64,000 nucleotides of DNA from Allolobophora icterica (GCA_963556255.1 OY744616.1:2663331-2727330), one strand, 5' to 3'. Shown: positions 9,651 through 21,835, counted from the first letter of the stretch. The notes: generated from the sequence alone by a model not told the origin. Program-made: numbers and translations.

Positions 9651-9990
9651 GCTACAACAATTAAATATGAGCCATACAACTCCTGCAACGCCCCTTCCAC
9701 TGGTGTGTCGAAGTATTCCGTTGCGCGTTAGCAATTTCTAATCTGGAATTTCGTTCGAGCAAATTAAATAATTAAATTGGGTTTTTTTAAATGACAAAAT
9801 TAAAGGACCTACTGGTCCAATTAGCTACATCGGTAAGAGCGTTCGTCCTATGCTTCCCGATGCTGGCTTGTTTCAGAGGTTTGGATATTGGGCTACCACG
9901 GACCATACACGGGGTCTTAATTGGCGTCATTTTGGACCAGAAATTTTCCTTCTCTAAGCATATCCGACAGACAAATTTGCATATAAGGAA
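9651..9990 (+). repeat. LINE-derived fragment, copy 2 of the pair
   Basis: This is the better-preserved partner of 1010-1345. The frame at 9791-10048 reads GVILDQKFSFSKHI then HIRKLLYRI, like the segment after the RT palm in Jockey/CR1 LINEs. No catalytic motif is present. Confidence 0.55.
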
Positions 9991-10229
9991 ACTATTATAT
10001 AGAATATGTAACACATGCATGCCCACAAGCACACACGCAGACGCTTAGTTATATAACTCTGTATATCAGTTTTGTATTATAATTAAATTTTCATTTAGAT
10101 TTATCTTGTTCACTTCTTTTTTCTTGCATTTACTGAGTGTTTAGTTTTAAAACAAGCGCTTTCCAAATCCTCATATAATAATTGAGTTGTGTCATGAGTG
10201 TCACAGCAACGTTGAGAACTGTTCGGAAT

Positions 10230-10320
10230 AATTTCTGTCGACGTCAACGGCCTTTGTTGCCATAAGATGTCGATAGACTATTGGTTTCCAATCTAGTCAT
10301 GAAGTTAACTCTGTCAATGC
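10230..10320 (-). repeat. Dispersed repeat R1 (minus)
   Basis: GTCGACGTCAACGGCC and ATAAGATGTCG match the minus copy at 3811-3860. It abuts the hAT target site. Confidence 0.45.
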
Positions 10321-11169
10321 CTTATACTCAGTGTCCGATTTGCCGGGGGGGTCAGGGGGGTTCGACCCCCTTGCTTCTTTTTTTGACCCCCCTGCTTCTA
10401 GCCTTTGGCCGACCCCCGAGGGGGTCGGCCTGACCCCCTCAAGTTCATTAGCTACAGTCCTAGACCAAACGACTCCAATACTGTCTTGTCACCTTTTGGT
10501 TATTATTTATTATCCAGTCAATACCAGTATCAGTTTTACTTTTTGTGTCCCTTCACTGCGTGCGTTATTTGACTAGGGAAGAGTTTCTAAGAGTGACTAG
10601 TGGCTAGATATGAGTCAGTGAGTGGTCGGCTTCTGAATGGCCACTGTACTAAATAATCCTAATTTTGCAATATCGGGTTAATATTGTTCACGAGTAGCGC
10701 TTGAAGCATGGCATCTTCAGCTGTTCAGCTGTTGACAGATTATCCTACTTTTAACTCAATCTGCCGTCTACTGATGTAGGTAGAAGCAGTGTAAGAGATA
10801 CTTCACAGGTCATGACCTAAGGGCGTATCCGCGTATACGGTATACAGCAGGCAATGAATAGACAGAGGCCCGTGCTCAAGTCAGAACCCTCCGGCATGTC
10901 AGTTCCAATGCCACTATAGCTTCCAGTTGTGGGGGTACGGGTCTTCTGTGGCATTCTATTTGAGATCCAGCATTCGCAGGCGCTTTTAACCTCGAGTGAC
11001 CTAAAGTGCACAACTGTATGCTGTCACTTCTGTGCGGGTAGTGGCTTTGAGACACAAGTCCTATAAGATTCGACCTTTATACAGTTTGAGGTTGCAAATC
11101 AGCATTACATCATATAATTGGAGGAGTCTCAGTAAAATACAGCTGACAGACATTAATCGAATCGGAGAT

Positions 11170-12240
11170 CGACATAAGGGCTCTAATCGGCCTAGTGGAT
11201 CTCAAAAACGCAAGTTAAGTAAAGAAAAAGCATCTCAAAATGAGAAAGTGCTTGCAAAGACACCTCTTATTACTGCTTTCCTTAAGCAACAGCTATAAGT
11301 ACATCTGCTGTCACCGTGGATGATGGTCAAGATGCAGGCTCATCTGGTGTAACTGGTGATAGGCCTACTGTATAGGCCTAGTTGTTGTCGAACAACCGCC
11401 AGTTCGACGTTCCTGCTCAGTCGGATATCTTTCTGTTGTGGAATGGCAGAAGATGTTAAAACAAAACACGTCATCAAAACGCACGTCTCCTACCATTGGA
11501 TTATGGTCGAGCGCCAGAAGCTGCGCACTCTGCTTCACAGAAGTTTCGGATTGACACATTTCTGCCCATCGTTGATCAATTTACAACCGAGTAGACAAGA
11601 AGGCTAGCATCATACGATCACTACTCTGCTCAAGGTTTGGTTTTCTATCTAGGCTTGAATCATGTAGTGATGAAGAAATACGTACACAACTCAGCGAAAA
11701 TCTTGTAGCAATAGGCTGTAGGCCTATAGGCCTAGCGATCAGGCGATGACCTCGAAGAAAGCCTTGGCAATGAGCTCATGCAGTTTTCTTATTTTGTCAA
11801 AATGTTAAACACAAGACAGGTAGCATAGTAAGTAAGTAAGTAAGTATATCCTTTATTAATCCAACTGCTAACCGCATTTTGGTTTAAACATGTATATCAC
11901 GTCCAGATTAAAGTAGGCCTCAACATAAGTCAGAAGCAGTTCATGTACCAATTAATACTCGACAAAGGTGTTGAAAGTTCATTTCCAAATGTGGAAATTA
12001 AACCTATGCTAAGTATGTACTTGGTGCTCATGGTCACAAACTGTAGTGCTGAACGCTCATTTTGTAAGATGAAGATAATTAGGAACAGGCATCGCACAAG
12101 TATATAGGCATATGACACATGTGAGACAGGCCTAACCATCTTGCAGTGTTGAGCATAGAGAGTGATATTATAAGCCAATTGGACTTTAATCAGTTTATTG
12201 ATGAATTTGCCAATAGAAAAGTGTGCAAAGTCTCTTTTAG
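11170..12240 (+). pseudogene. hAT transposase remnant (ZMYM1/TTF-like)
   Basis: Pieces in shifting frames match the plan of hAT transposases of the TTF-zinc-finger/ZMYM1 type. Near 11200 a basic linker reads KRKLSKEKASQNEKVL followed by PLITAFLKQ. Near 11555-11690 the pieces read FRIDTFLPIVDQF and RLESCSDEEI. Near 11990-12070 TNCSAERSFCKMK is the hallmark of the C-terminal hAT dimerisation region, and LDFNQFIDEFA follows. The N-terminal zinc finger and the catalytic core are not recoverable, and there are several frameshifts and stops plus a repeat insertion at 11821-11920. Identification rests on the dimerisation motif and on the flanking TIRs and duplication. Confidence 0.75.
11821..11920. 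repeat. (TAAG)n-tailed repeat inside the hAT relic
   Basis: GTAAGTAAGTAAGTATATCC, TTTATTAATCCAACTGC and CCGCATTTTGG resemble 21785-21835; 32935-32990 has the same GTAAGTAAGTAATCTTTTATTA start. It looks like the complement of a LINE or SINE 3' end with a CTTA tail. Confidence 0.5.
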
Positions 12241-12506
12241 GCCTATTCAAATTTAGACCTAACTGTAGGTCTAACTGAGCTAATTAATTGACTCAAGCTA
12301 CCTGTTTTTAGCTTACCCCTATTTTTAATTTCTTTCTTTTTTGTCTGTATCAACAACTTCTATTAAAAACGGGATAAGAATCTTAAAGCTTATCCTTTTG
12401 TTTTGTATTTGAGAAATTATTGCATACGTATTAATATAACAGACGACACTTTATTTATAAGCAAAATGATCTTCCCCAAGTGATCTTCCCAATTTAATTT
12501 ATATAT

Positions 12507-12656
<150 letters not shown>

Positions 12657-13304
12657 TAGTTAACAATAAGTCAAATATTTTAAACATTGCCTTTAGCACC
12701 TTTGCCTGTATGAGTCAGTAGGCCTATGACATGTTACAGGCCTAACTGTTGGTATGCGGGTTGTCCCTGTTGGAGACTGCGCATCAACAAAGGCAAAAAA
12801 CCCGCTGCAGAATTTGGGCCCCACCATATTGGGCGCCTAAGGGCCCACCATCCTAAATCTGACCCTGGTTCCTATTAGTGCTCTAGCTAAACTCGGGGTA
12901 AAAACTTTTAATATTAATATTTTTCGATGTCATGTTTGCATAGTAGTTGACTGTTGGTCATTTCAGAATCTTGACGAATTATGGAAGTTCATTAACTTCA
13001 TTTTAAAAAAGAAAATTGGAATTATTAGTTATTGTGATTGTTCTCTGTGTGTCAATCAGAGCAATAAATTTGCATACTGCGATAAACTGTATCCAATGCG
13101 AGTCGTTTGCGACGCGAGGAACAAATCGCGAATAAAAAATTACTTGCGGTTTAGTAATTTTTTATATAGATTTCTGACCCCCCTGCTTCTTTTTTGACAA
13201 ATCGGACCCTGCTTATACTTGGGTGGTTCCAGTCCCACGCCTGGTTAAAGAACGTTCCTAATAGCCAACAGATGTCGTTAGAAAAGATAATAACATCTTC
13301 TTTG

Positions 13305-13490
13305 GACACCTTTACAACGTTTCCGACTAATGATATTTACAGATCAGCTTCGTTATAGTCTAAATTGCTGCTCCCGCTACTCCGAAGAAAGTAGGGTCGT
13401 GAAAGATGCTAGAAGCCACAGAAAAGTTTTACACAAATGAAGCAAAATGATAATGATTCCCTGTGGTTGACCTTTACGCGGTTTAGTAAA
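13305..13490. repeat. Dispersed repeat R6, copy 2
   Basis: It matches 2155-2350. Immediately before it, GGTTCCAGTCCCACGCCTGG (13226-13245) is the complement of the R2 core, so R2 and R1/R6 are again adjacent here, on the minus strand. Confidence 0.5.
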
Positions 13491-13619
13491 AGGCAGATAG
13501 AAAGTCGATCGAAGCTCATTGATAAATATCATTAATTGCTCAAGTTTTAAAGGTGTCTAAAGACCATCATTTGAATTTCAACTAGTCCTTTACTTTTCAT
13601 TCATACTATTACCTCAAGG

Positions 13620-13855
13620 ACATTATTTTCAGGGCCTGGTTTTGTCCCCATCATTTTCTTTTTTCTTTTTTGGTGCCATCTTATTACTATGTAACAAATA
13701 GGCAGCCCTAATTAAGCGGGACCTATGTCCATTTTGGGCTTTCCCTATTATATCCCGAATGTTTTTTACATTCCGATTGGTGCCTACTGTACTTTTGTAT
13801 TGAATTCGGATCAATAAAGTTGAATTGTATTGAATTGAATTGAATTGAATGGAAT
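13620..13855 (+). repeat. LINE 3' end with (TTGAA)n tail
   Basis: A non-coding 3' UTR ends TTCGGATCAATAAAGTTG and then several ATTGA/TTGAA pentamers, a tail type typical of CR1/Jockey-like LINEs. A second pentamer tail of this kind ends at 54097. Confidence 0.6.
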
Positions 13856-14299
13856 TGCATCTGCATTAAGTGCGTAGGCCTATGGTGATGGGGTCGAATC
13901 CAAGGAGATCAATTTTTTTTCTGAAGGAGAATATAAATGTTTACACAAATAAAATTTTTTAAATGAAGTGTTCACTATTAACAATTCTTTCCATACGGAT
14001 CTTTTAACTTCGTAACTTGCGGATGAATCTGTTTATTGAAATTGGATAGGCCTATTGCAGCTGAACAGCTCAATTCTCTCGAAACGGTCGTTGTGGCTAG
14101 TCCACAGCTTTTATTGGAAGTCGGAAGGCCCATACCAAATTCTGTACGCCCTGAACGTTCTGGGACTTGCTTTAATGTCATTCAGTGCTAGTAGAGACTT
14201 GCCAAGTTTCTTAAACTTCCCCTCCATAAACTGGCCTCTCTTCACACTTTTGAACAGGGATCTCGAACTGAGTCCATTCGAGGGGACCATTGATCGAAG

Positions 14300-14998
14300 C
14301 ACTGGCGTAAACTTGTCCAAAATATTGGGGGGCATGGGTTCTGGACCAGAAAAACCAGTTTTTTCAATATGAAAAGTTGTTTTTGTTTTTGTTTTTCCCG
14401 TTTTTTTCATTTGGATGGTTTTGGTTGTTTTGGTTGTTTTTAAGATTTTCGGATTTCGGATCATAGAAATCATGAAAAATGGCATGAATAAGAGCTCCAA
14501 CTCAGTTTAATTCAGTTAATTGCGATTTCAGAAAATTAAAAATTAAAATCATTAAATCAATGTTATTAATTACTTCTACAAAAATAAGAAATTGATTTTT
14601 TTGTAAAACAAAAAAATTGTGGTTTTCTTTTTCTTTTAGTTTTGTTTAAAACCAAATACCGAAAACGTTTTTTCACCTCTAGTCTGGACAGTCAGCAGAG
14701 GCTTCCGGTTTACGTTAATGCGTATGAAATGGGCGTTTTGTTTACATGTAAATTTGTTTCATATTGAAGATAATATTGAAGATAAAAATAAATCTTTGTT
14801 TCCATTATGAATTTCTGATATTATTTCAGTTCTGTGTCTCTGATTTTCTGTTTCTGAAGAAATTTGTCTATATTGAAACATAATATTTTAATATTTTAAG
14901 AAATTCTCCTCTCGATTTGGGGGGGGGGCATTGCCCCGGCTCCTCAATTATTGGGGGGGGGCACGTGCCCGGCTGACCCCTCAGAGTCTACGCCTATG
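14300..14998. mobile_element. hAT-type non-autonomous element, 699 bp
   Basis: It is flanked by the exact 8-bp repeat GATCGAAG (14292-14299 and 14999-15006). The termini CACTGGCGTAAACT and, complemented, CATAGGCGTAGACT form an imperfect TIR. Subterminal G runs (GGGGGGGGGCATTGCCCC, GGGGGGGGGCACGTGCCC) can each pair locally. There is no transposase, and the interior is T-rich. Confidence 0.8.
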
Positions 14999-15158
14999 GA
15001 TCGAAGCATTACGAAAGTTGTTAGCTTCTGATTAACGACGCTGTGTCATGACGAAGGTAGTGTATCATGGTAAATGCTATTATATATTTGGAAAAAGGAT
15101 TATCGTTTTGTATTCAGACCAATAATGTTTCACCACATAACTCCGTGTCGCTAATTAT

Positions 15159-15345
15159 TCACCTTGTGCTGTCCGCTCCTGCAGCTCTAGCGACCGTCAT
15201 GATACACGTTTTCCATTGCTTCCTATTCGATGTCAGGTCCCTTAGTTCTTCCAAATTCATGCCAGTTACATCTTGAATCTCATCCATCCATTTCTTCCTT
15301 GGTCGACCCCGTCTTTTTTTCCCCTCACCACAAGCCAACATCATG
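15159..15345 (-). pseudogene. LINE RT C-terminal fragment
   Basis: The minus frame reads KKRRGRPRKKWMDEIQDVTG then MNLEELRDLTSNRKQWKTC. This Gly-Arg-Pro, Trp-Asp/Glu and Arg-Trp pattern is the C-terminal tail shared by many RTE-like LINE polymerases. Only about 60 codons remain and no RT motif is present. Confidence 0.7.
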
Positions 15346-15407
15346 TCCTTTTCTAGCCCATGGGGTTGTACATTAATTATGTCAACAAAATGGGCAGGGG
15401 TGTTCAA

Positions 15408-17099
15408 GACAAATTGACGTCAACAATAGTTTAATCAAAAAGTAACCACAGATTTGGAAAGTCTATGTGTGATCTATATTTTTTGTACGTAATTTAATCA
15501 AATGCGATATTTTCTTCGTTTTAAATTATCTTGTTTGTTGTTCCCAGTTTATTGAAAAAATGCGCTGCATAATCTCTTAAATGCGCATATTCTTGGTGCC
15601 TTTCTAAAATCTAATATTTCAAGTTTCTTTTCGATGGAAAGCTGCTTTTTTGGTGTGGGGGTAAATTTGTGTTGACATAATTTTATTATGGGTCCTTGAA
15701 TGTTTGAAAGTTGTTGACAAGGGGAAGGAGGGGTCAAAAGCTGCCTAAAGTTTGTTGACATAATTAATGGACGACCCCCATGATGCTGCCCATCAGATCG
15801 CATAACATGACCAAAGAAGGTCTAATTATTAGACCTACTAAAATCAAATGTCTCAATTGTAAACGATGATGCCGAATATTTATAGCACAAAGTAAAACCG
15901 AGAATATATCGTTTGTAAATGCTACATTTCGATGCATTTTATTAGTCTCACTGTAATTAATGCTGGATTTTATTCTAAATAATGCGCTAGAGAAACACAG
16001 GTTTTTTTCTGATCGATTCTATATATAGAATCTTTGGTGTCATCTCCATTTCCTGTCGGTCATCGGTTGATTATGAAGTGGAAGAGAAGTAAATTTTGCA
16101 AAAAACATATCCGTTTAATCCTCGCAAACTGGTGAGCAATTTGCTTGTCTTTAATTGCCAGTTTCTTAATTTGAAATGTGCATTGCAGAGTATGTAAAGG
16201 GCATAAAGTAATTATGAGATTTTTACCGCGTGCAACGTGTTCGCAGTCCTTAGGAAATGGGTCATGCCGTCTCAAATCAACAAATGTTTTGGAAGTTTCC
16301 CGCTCGACCATTTCAGATTTTAATGAAATTTGCACATGATGTGTATTAATGCTTTAGAATATGCTGTGTAAAACTCTACTTCAATATTCTTAGTATTTTA
16401 TTTTTGACGGGATTTTATGAACCTAGTGTGACCTCGTTTATCGCGATTTGGAAATCACGTCTTAATTTGCTGCCATATTCAGAAGGCCGCAAGTCCACTA
16501 TTATTGAAGATAAATGGATGAAATTTGCAGGACACCTAGCTTTATTGGTGTTAATCAAGGGCTGCTGGAAGATTTGATATTTGATGGATATTTTTTCTAG
16601 CTGCAGATTGAATATGAGAAAAAACACGACCCTGTCTGGCGCCAGTACTTTACTGCTCCACTATGACCAAATGGGTTGCTTAACAGAGAAACTGTGAACC
16701 AATTGCAGTAATAGTCCACAAAGTGTGCACAAAAAAGCAATTAGGTTGACTTTATCATGTGCACCTGTTGCATTATGGCCATCTGAAATTGACAAAAAAC
16801 ATTTTGTTGCGTTTTGACGACCATTTTCAAGGACTAATTTGGGCATGTGGGTTTGGGTCAGGTTTAACTGATGCATGAAGTTAAATTTATTACTTTAAAT
16901 AGTTTCTTATATATATTTTGGACGACAGTTCTGTTTTCTATAAACTTGCTGTGTTTTGTGGATTTTGTGAAACTATCGCATATGTTGCAGATTAAAAATA
17001 AAAGGTAAAACCGTATTTCACGTTGCTAAATTCTTCTGATGATGGATGAACGATAAAAACAATTCACACTGAAACTCTAACTAGAAGTTGAATTATCGA
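15408..17099. other. AT-rich stretch without identified genes
   Basis: Minus-strand frames of 70-91 codons occur (16060-16335, 16415-16627, 16661-16876) but show no domain, no convincing splice sites and no phase continuity. One contains ETSKTFVDLRRHDPFPKDC, which looks coding but is unidentified. Confidence 0.4.
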
Positions 17100-17490
17100 T
17101 GAAAATATAGCTCAGACCAGGACTGTAGTGGTAAAATTAGAGGCGAGTGTTCGCTACCGGTTAGTTTTCTGAAACAAAGTAGCTCTAGTGAGTATACGCC
17201 ATCGGTTAAACATTTGTGTTTTCCGAAACAAAGTAGAGGCCAGTACAAATATAAGAATACGGTCTCTAGAGGTGAGTACACGCTGTACACCCGCATATAC
17301 CCTCGACTGCAGCCCTGGCTCAGATTAGAAGCTGGATTAGCGATGAACATGTTACTGAAACTAGAAGTTGGAAGAGCAACGAAAATATTTCATATTTAAA
17401 GTCTAACTACAAGTTGGACTGAAAACACGGCATTAATTTAGCAACGTAAACTACGGGCCTGAAAACATGTTGAATTTAGCAACGTAAACT
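17100..17490 (+). repeat. Local direct repeats
   Basis: CTGAAACAAAGTAG/CCGAAACAAAGTAG with GAGTNNNCGC, GAAACTCTAACTAGAAGTTG-type units, and TTTAGCAACGTAAACTACG twice (17429 and 17474) form short diverged tandem duplications just upstream of a candidate exon. No gene is seen. Confidence 0.55.
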
Positions 17491-17534
17491 ACGCTTTACC
17501 AAAAATAAGTTAGAGATGTTTGCTTGTTTCAGGA

Positions 17535-17635
17535 GGACGGCGGCCGCGTCATGAGAAAGCGACCATATTCCAACATGCAGCTGCTGAAGCTGGTTATAGC
17601 AACTCCTTAAGCATGCCTGAGAAGCAGCCATGGGT
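17535..17635 (+). CDS. Candidate exon of an unidentified plus-strand gene
   Basis: TGTTTGCTTGTTTCAG is a strong acceptor and CCATGG|GTAAGC a strong donor, about 100 bp apart. One frame is open throughout and reads GRRPRHEKATIFQHAAAEAG, then YSNSLSMPEKQPW. No domain is recognised. The minus frame through the same stretch (17476-17676) is open too but lacks splice sites. It may be one internal exon of a gene whose other exons were not found. Confidence 0.35.
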
Positions 17636-18539
17636 AAGCGTGCATTGCTTTTGGTAATCCATCGTTTTAGCTTCACAGATTATGCCACCACTATAGCCTG
17701 TCGTTTTATGATCCAAAATGAAAAATACAGACGTACCTTTACGGAATGGGTATAGTATACTAATAGTTTTATAATGCGTTTAAAATGAGAACATATGTTG
17801 CAAAATATATTGTTATTTATAATGGGTTTATCACAACAAACAACCATTAGAAATACTATTCAACTCAAGAAGGGAGCAGACCAAAGACCTCCAAGCTTGT
17901 TATTGCTTCATGTTTGTGCATTTTATTATGCACAAACTTATGTTTGTTTCCGCTTGTTTTATGCATATTTTACAAACTTGTATTCTGGTGTGTGCGATCT
18001 ATGCAGTGTACAACTGTACATGTTAATGTTGAAATTAATCTGTGATGCTGAAACGGTATGCTATAATGGTTAAATAATCAGGGATGCTAAAACGATAGAT
18101 GACCTTACGTTTATCATTTTTTAAACCTGATGCATTGCTGGGTACTATTTCTGTTTATTCGTCACTACTGATTTTGTAATTGGGGTTTATTCGTTAATGG
18201 TGATTTCTAAATGTTGGTTTTGTGAAATCTGACTTGTTGCATAGCATTATATTACTGTATACTTTGTAGTTGACTTGTGGTCATGTATTACTTCACAAGT
18301 ATTTGCGATTTTACATTTTGTGGCATATGTCGTTGTTAAGATGCAGTTGGATTCCAGTTATGAAGCCACTGCTAAGAGATGCCTTAGACATATAATTTTA
18401 TGTTTCTCATGTTAAGTGGCTATGTATTTAGTTAATAGTTTGGCTCTGTTATTCTCGTATTGTTCACGGAAATTATCAACCTACTGACTTGGAGTGATAT
18501 ATACAGGACTATAACTGTAGTTCGTATAAATCCTCACTA

Positions 18540-18700
18540 TAGCAGAAATTGTTTTGAGATTTCTGCTCCAGCTGCTTGCCCACCCAAATCAGCTATACGA
18601 GTACACTGATGGTGGGAAGATCAGATGATGGAGAGTATGGCCACATATCCTATGCCAATGCTAAGAATATGAAGTCGCTAACACTTCATACCCATTATGA
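18540..18700 (+). repeat. SINE-3 fragment
   Basis: The SINE-3 body is recognisable from CAGCTATACGAGTACACTGA, GGTGGGAAGATCAGATGATG, GCTAAGAATATGAAGTCGC and ACACTTCATACCCAT. The tRNA head is lost or degraded. Confidence 0.65.
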
Positions 18701-18769
18701 TGATTGATGATGATGATGATGATGATGACGATGACGTTGACGATGACGTTGATGAATACAACGATTTCT

Positions 18770-19006
18770 ACAGCGCCATAACACAACACATGCCATTACA
18801 AGGGCACTTTGACATTGACACGTTCAACACAGCTCAGTATAAGCCAGCTGCCCGTTTTGTGCTTGAGATTGGTTCAGTTATGTTGACTTATGTTATTGAT
18901 TTTAGACTGGTATGCGATGAAAATATGCGTGCTTTTGAGGCCCTCTATAAAGAAATGGATTCCAGGAGCCAGGACCATGCCAAACCTTTGTCGAACTGTT
19001 TTTGTA
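18770..19006 (+). CDS. Unrecognised coding-like segment
   Basis: The frame is open from a (GAT)n tract at 18697 through about 80 further codons: HFDIDTFNTAQYKPAARF, VLEIGSVMLTYVIDFRL, then RAFEALYKEMDSRSQDH. An acceptor-like TTTCTACAG precedes it near 18771 and TTTTTGTAAGTG could be a donor at 19006. Composition looks protein-coding but no family is recognised. Because it sits between two SINE-3 fragments it could be part of a decayed mobile element. The Asp-rich start is microsatellite. Confidence 0.3.
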
Positions 19007-19099
19007 AGTGAAACACTTGCTCATTTAATCAAATCATGACTGGTGCAACTTCTAGGAAATGTTTTGTTCTAATGGTTTGTAAAACATAAATATACTCAG

Positions 19100-19300
19100 C
19101 TATAATGAACACACTAACCATACGCTGTTGGTGGGAAGATCTAGATATGAGTGCAAGGACTGGCCTCCTGCCCTGATATGCCGAGGCTAAGAAAAATGAA
19201 GTTGCTAACACTTCTTACCCATGGCTACCTCTTGACGCTGAGCAATTGTGAATGAAGATCTTGCCCAATGTCGTTACACTTGCAGCAGTACATTTTCCAG
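19100..19300. repeat. SINE-3 tail (plus) and SINE core (minus)
   Basis: GGTGGGAAGATCTAGATATG and ATGAAGTTGCTAACACTTC are SINE-3. Next, GCAATTGTGAATGAAGATCT and TGCCCAATG are the complement of the TTGGGCAAG...CACAATTG core found in SINE-1 and SINE-2. Confidence 0.55.
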
Positions 19301-19415
19301 TCTGGGTTCATGTTCGTACTCTTATTAGACAGATTACTTTGATTATGTCAATATGTATAATTGTAATTGTAAATGTAACCGAAAACTTATATCTGTTCTG
19401 TTTTCTCCTCCGTCA

Positions 19416-19919
19416 GGTATACACCGACGATGAGGCTTCGACCAGACGTCTCCAAGTCTCTCTGTCTCTGATCTTATCCATAGCGTCTCTCATATCCATT
19501 CCTTATGCTTTCAGATCCTCCATGACATTGTCCATCCATGTCTTTGTCTGTCTTCCTCTGCTTCGCACTCCCTCTACGTGTCCGTAGAGCGCCATTGCTG
19601 GTAGTCTGGTGTTGTCCATTCTTGTCACATGACCAAACCATGTGAGTCTTCTTTTCCTGATCTTGTCTATCACTGTTTCTTTTTGATCCAACTCCTTTCT
19701 GATCACTTCGTTGCGGATTTTATCCCTTCTAGTTCTGCCCCTTATTCTTCGCAGCCAGCTCATTTCTGCTACGAGCAACCTCCTTTCGTCTTCTTTGCGC
19801 AGGCACCAGCACTCGGCGCCGTACAGCAGGACTGGGATGACAAATGTTCTATATAGTTTCAGCTTTGTTTCTATCGATATGTTGTGTGTTTTCCAGATCT
19901 TATTCAATTTCCTGAACAT
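19416..19919 (-). pseudogene. RTE-like LINE RT C-terminal fragment
   Basis: The minus frame reads VIPVLLYGAECWCLRKEDER, SWLRRIRGRTRRDKIRNEVI, RKRRLTWFGHVTRMDNTRLP and GRQTKTWMDNVMEDLK. This is the standard C-terminal region of RTE-type reverse transcriptases. An in-frame TAA at 19500 interrupts it; the frame then continues with DMRDAMDKIRDRETWRRL to a final stop near 19416. It is 5'-truncated, and its 5' end abuts another LINE at 19923. Confidence 0.8.
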
Positions 19920-19922
19920 TAT

Positions 19923-20720
19923 ATAGCGCCACTCAAATCAGCGGCGCTTTCAACCCGCATCAATGCCGGGACCGGCAAAAAGGAAAGTTTTCAGGCGTCT
20001 ACGGAACTGGAGAGGAGAGAGGGCAAGAAGCTCTTGGCGGAGAAAGAAGGGGAGACAGTTCCAAGCAGAGGGGCCAACATAGGCGAAACTTCTGGATTGT
20101 GCCGTGGAAGATCGCATGCGAGGGACAACCATAAGGCCGCGAGCCGAAGATCGCAAGGAAGCCCTCGCAGGCAAGGAAGAAACTGGGTTGCAAAAATTCA
20201 TTAGGTAAGACGGAGCAGAGGCAGAAAGGCAGTTGCGCATGAGAGTGAGGGTTTTAAACTGAATTCGCTGTTGAGCAGGGAGCCAGTGGAGGGAATCACG
20301 GATAAAGGCAGAAATGTGGGCAAACTTAGGAATGTCACCTATAAGCCGAGCAGCAGCATTAAGGATAGTCTGGAGTTTGTGCATATTGGATGAGGAAAGG
20401 CCAATGTACACAGCATTGCCAAAGTCTACCCTAGTGCAGATCAGAGCATGGCCCAGTGTAGTAACAGCATGAAATGAAAGACTTGCGGGTGGATCTTAGC
20501 TGGCGTAGATGATAAAAGCAAGATCTGGATACAAGGTTAACTTGATCAGTAAAGGAGAGGGTAGGGTCAAGGACAATCCCCAAATCACGAACAGAGCAGG
20601 AGAATTGAATGAGGGGAAACCTAAGATGTAGAGATTCAAAATCAATCTTGCTGAGTTGGAGGCGACCACCGAGCCAGATAAACTGAGTCTTGTCGGAGGT
20701 TCAGCCGCAAGCGATTAGAG
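19923..20720 (-). pseudogene. L2/CR1-like LINE 3' fragment
   Basis: The frame at 19950-20411 encodes LQTILNAAARLIGDIPKF, LHWLPAQQRIQFKTLTL and SAWNCLPFFLRQELLALS, the conserved tail of L2/CR1-type RTs. Upstream (20412-20720) continues RT in broken frames. The 3' terminus is an AGCGCCGCTGATTTGAGTGG hairpin with GCGCTATATAATG, the same class of end as at 35.6, 44.8 and 56.2 kb. Confidence 0.8.
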
Positions 20721-21160
20721 GAAAGCGAAGAATCCAGAGCAGAGGCTGCAAGGATAATGCTTCATGCTGGATATTTTTGTTACGGCTACTGTTATAAATA
20801 CCATTATTACTATTATGGTTATCACGCATACTGAGTGCCTGTGTGTATAAACAATACGGTCACCACTGACTTTGCTCCAATAGAGCACTGCTACCTATCA
20901 GCCATGTCCCATAATGGCTCAAAAACTGGACAATTCTGTTATGGTGATTTGATAATGTAAATGAATTCAATATAGACACAGGGCCCTAACCTTGTATAAG
21001 CTTATGCTTTTTGTAGGGCTCTGATTGTACTGCAGTGCTTGATTATGTTTGTTATTGATATGTGATTAAGTACAATGAAGAAGAATATAAATCATCCTTG
21101 TTATGACACAACATGGTTAAACTACAAACACATGACTGACAGAGTATAGCTTACATTAAG
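20721..21160. other. No gene seen
   Basis: AT-rich sequence with no open frame over 60 codons and no recognised repeat. Confidence 0.5.
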
Positions 21161-21164
21161 CAAT

Positions 21165-21290
21165 TATTATTAATATTATTATTATGTATTTATTTACTAA
21201 GCACCCTATCTAATGACCATCAATTGATGGCACTGAGCAAATTGTGATTGAAGGACTTGACGGATGTCCATACACAGTTACCGTTTTGGT
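21165..21290 (-). repeat. SINE-1 fragment (core and tail)
   Basis: On the minus strand GTCAAGTCCTTCAATCACAA, ATCAATTGATGGTCATTAGA and a (TAA)n tail match 63045-63140. The tRNA head is not recognisable. Confidence 0.65.
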
Positions 21291-21544
21291 TGGATTGAGC
21301 CTATCCTCTTTGTTTTACAAGGCACTGTAGAAGCTTTGAGAATCGAGAATTGATTGAATTCAATTATTTTCTTTGTAGGAGTCAATGCAGTTGTTTGATA
21401 TCTGGCGCTTGAGAAAGCCATGTCATATTGCTCTGCTGATTGATGTATAGTGTGGTCAAATACACCTACTCTTGACATTTCGGACACATGTCGTCAGTAA
21501 GTAATAAATATATTCATGTTTACTGACATGCTCACTGACAAAGC

Positions 21545-21835
21545 ATTACGAAGGTGTCCAAAAACCAACCTTGTGCAATCACGCATTTAAAATGAACAAT
21601 AATTTTGGCTGCCATCCTGGCAACACTTAGACAGTTAGACATTGAAGCGTGTAACGCATATTATTGAAAAACAGAGTACTAAGGCTAGGTTGCTGTTTTG
21701 CGACACTGTGCAATGTCAAAACAAAAATAATACAGATAGCAATGACTTTGTATCATAGTGCCAATGTCGTTTGATGTAAAAAATAAGTAAGCAAGCAGTT
21801 TCTTTATTATCCAGTTGCGAATAGCATTCTGAAGA
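21545..21835 (+). repeat. Dispersed repeat R1 and (TAAG)-type tail
   Basis: GAAGGTGTCCAAAAACCAAC, GTGCAATCACGCATTTAAA and GAAGCGTGTAACGCATATTA match 686-830 closely. TAAGTAAGCAAGCAG and TTTCTTTATTATCCAGTTGC near 21787-21830 resemble the repeat at 11821-11920. Confidence 0.55.

Noticed and set aside
19395..19440. Plus-strand acceptor TTTTCTCCTCCGTCAG followed by an open frame
   Set aside because: The downstream sequence is the antisense of the LINE C-terminus (19416-19919).
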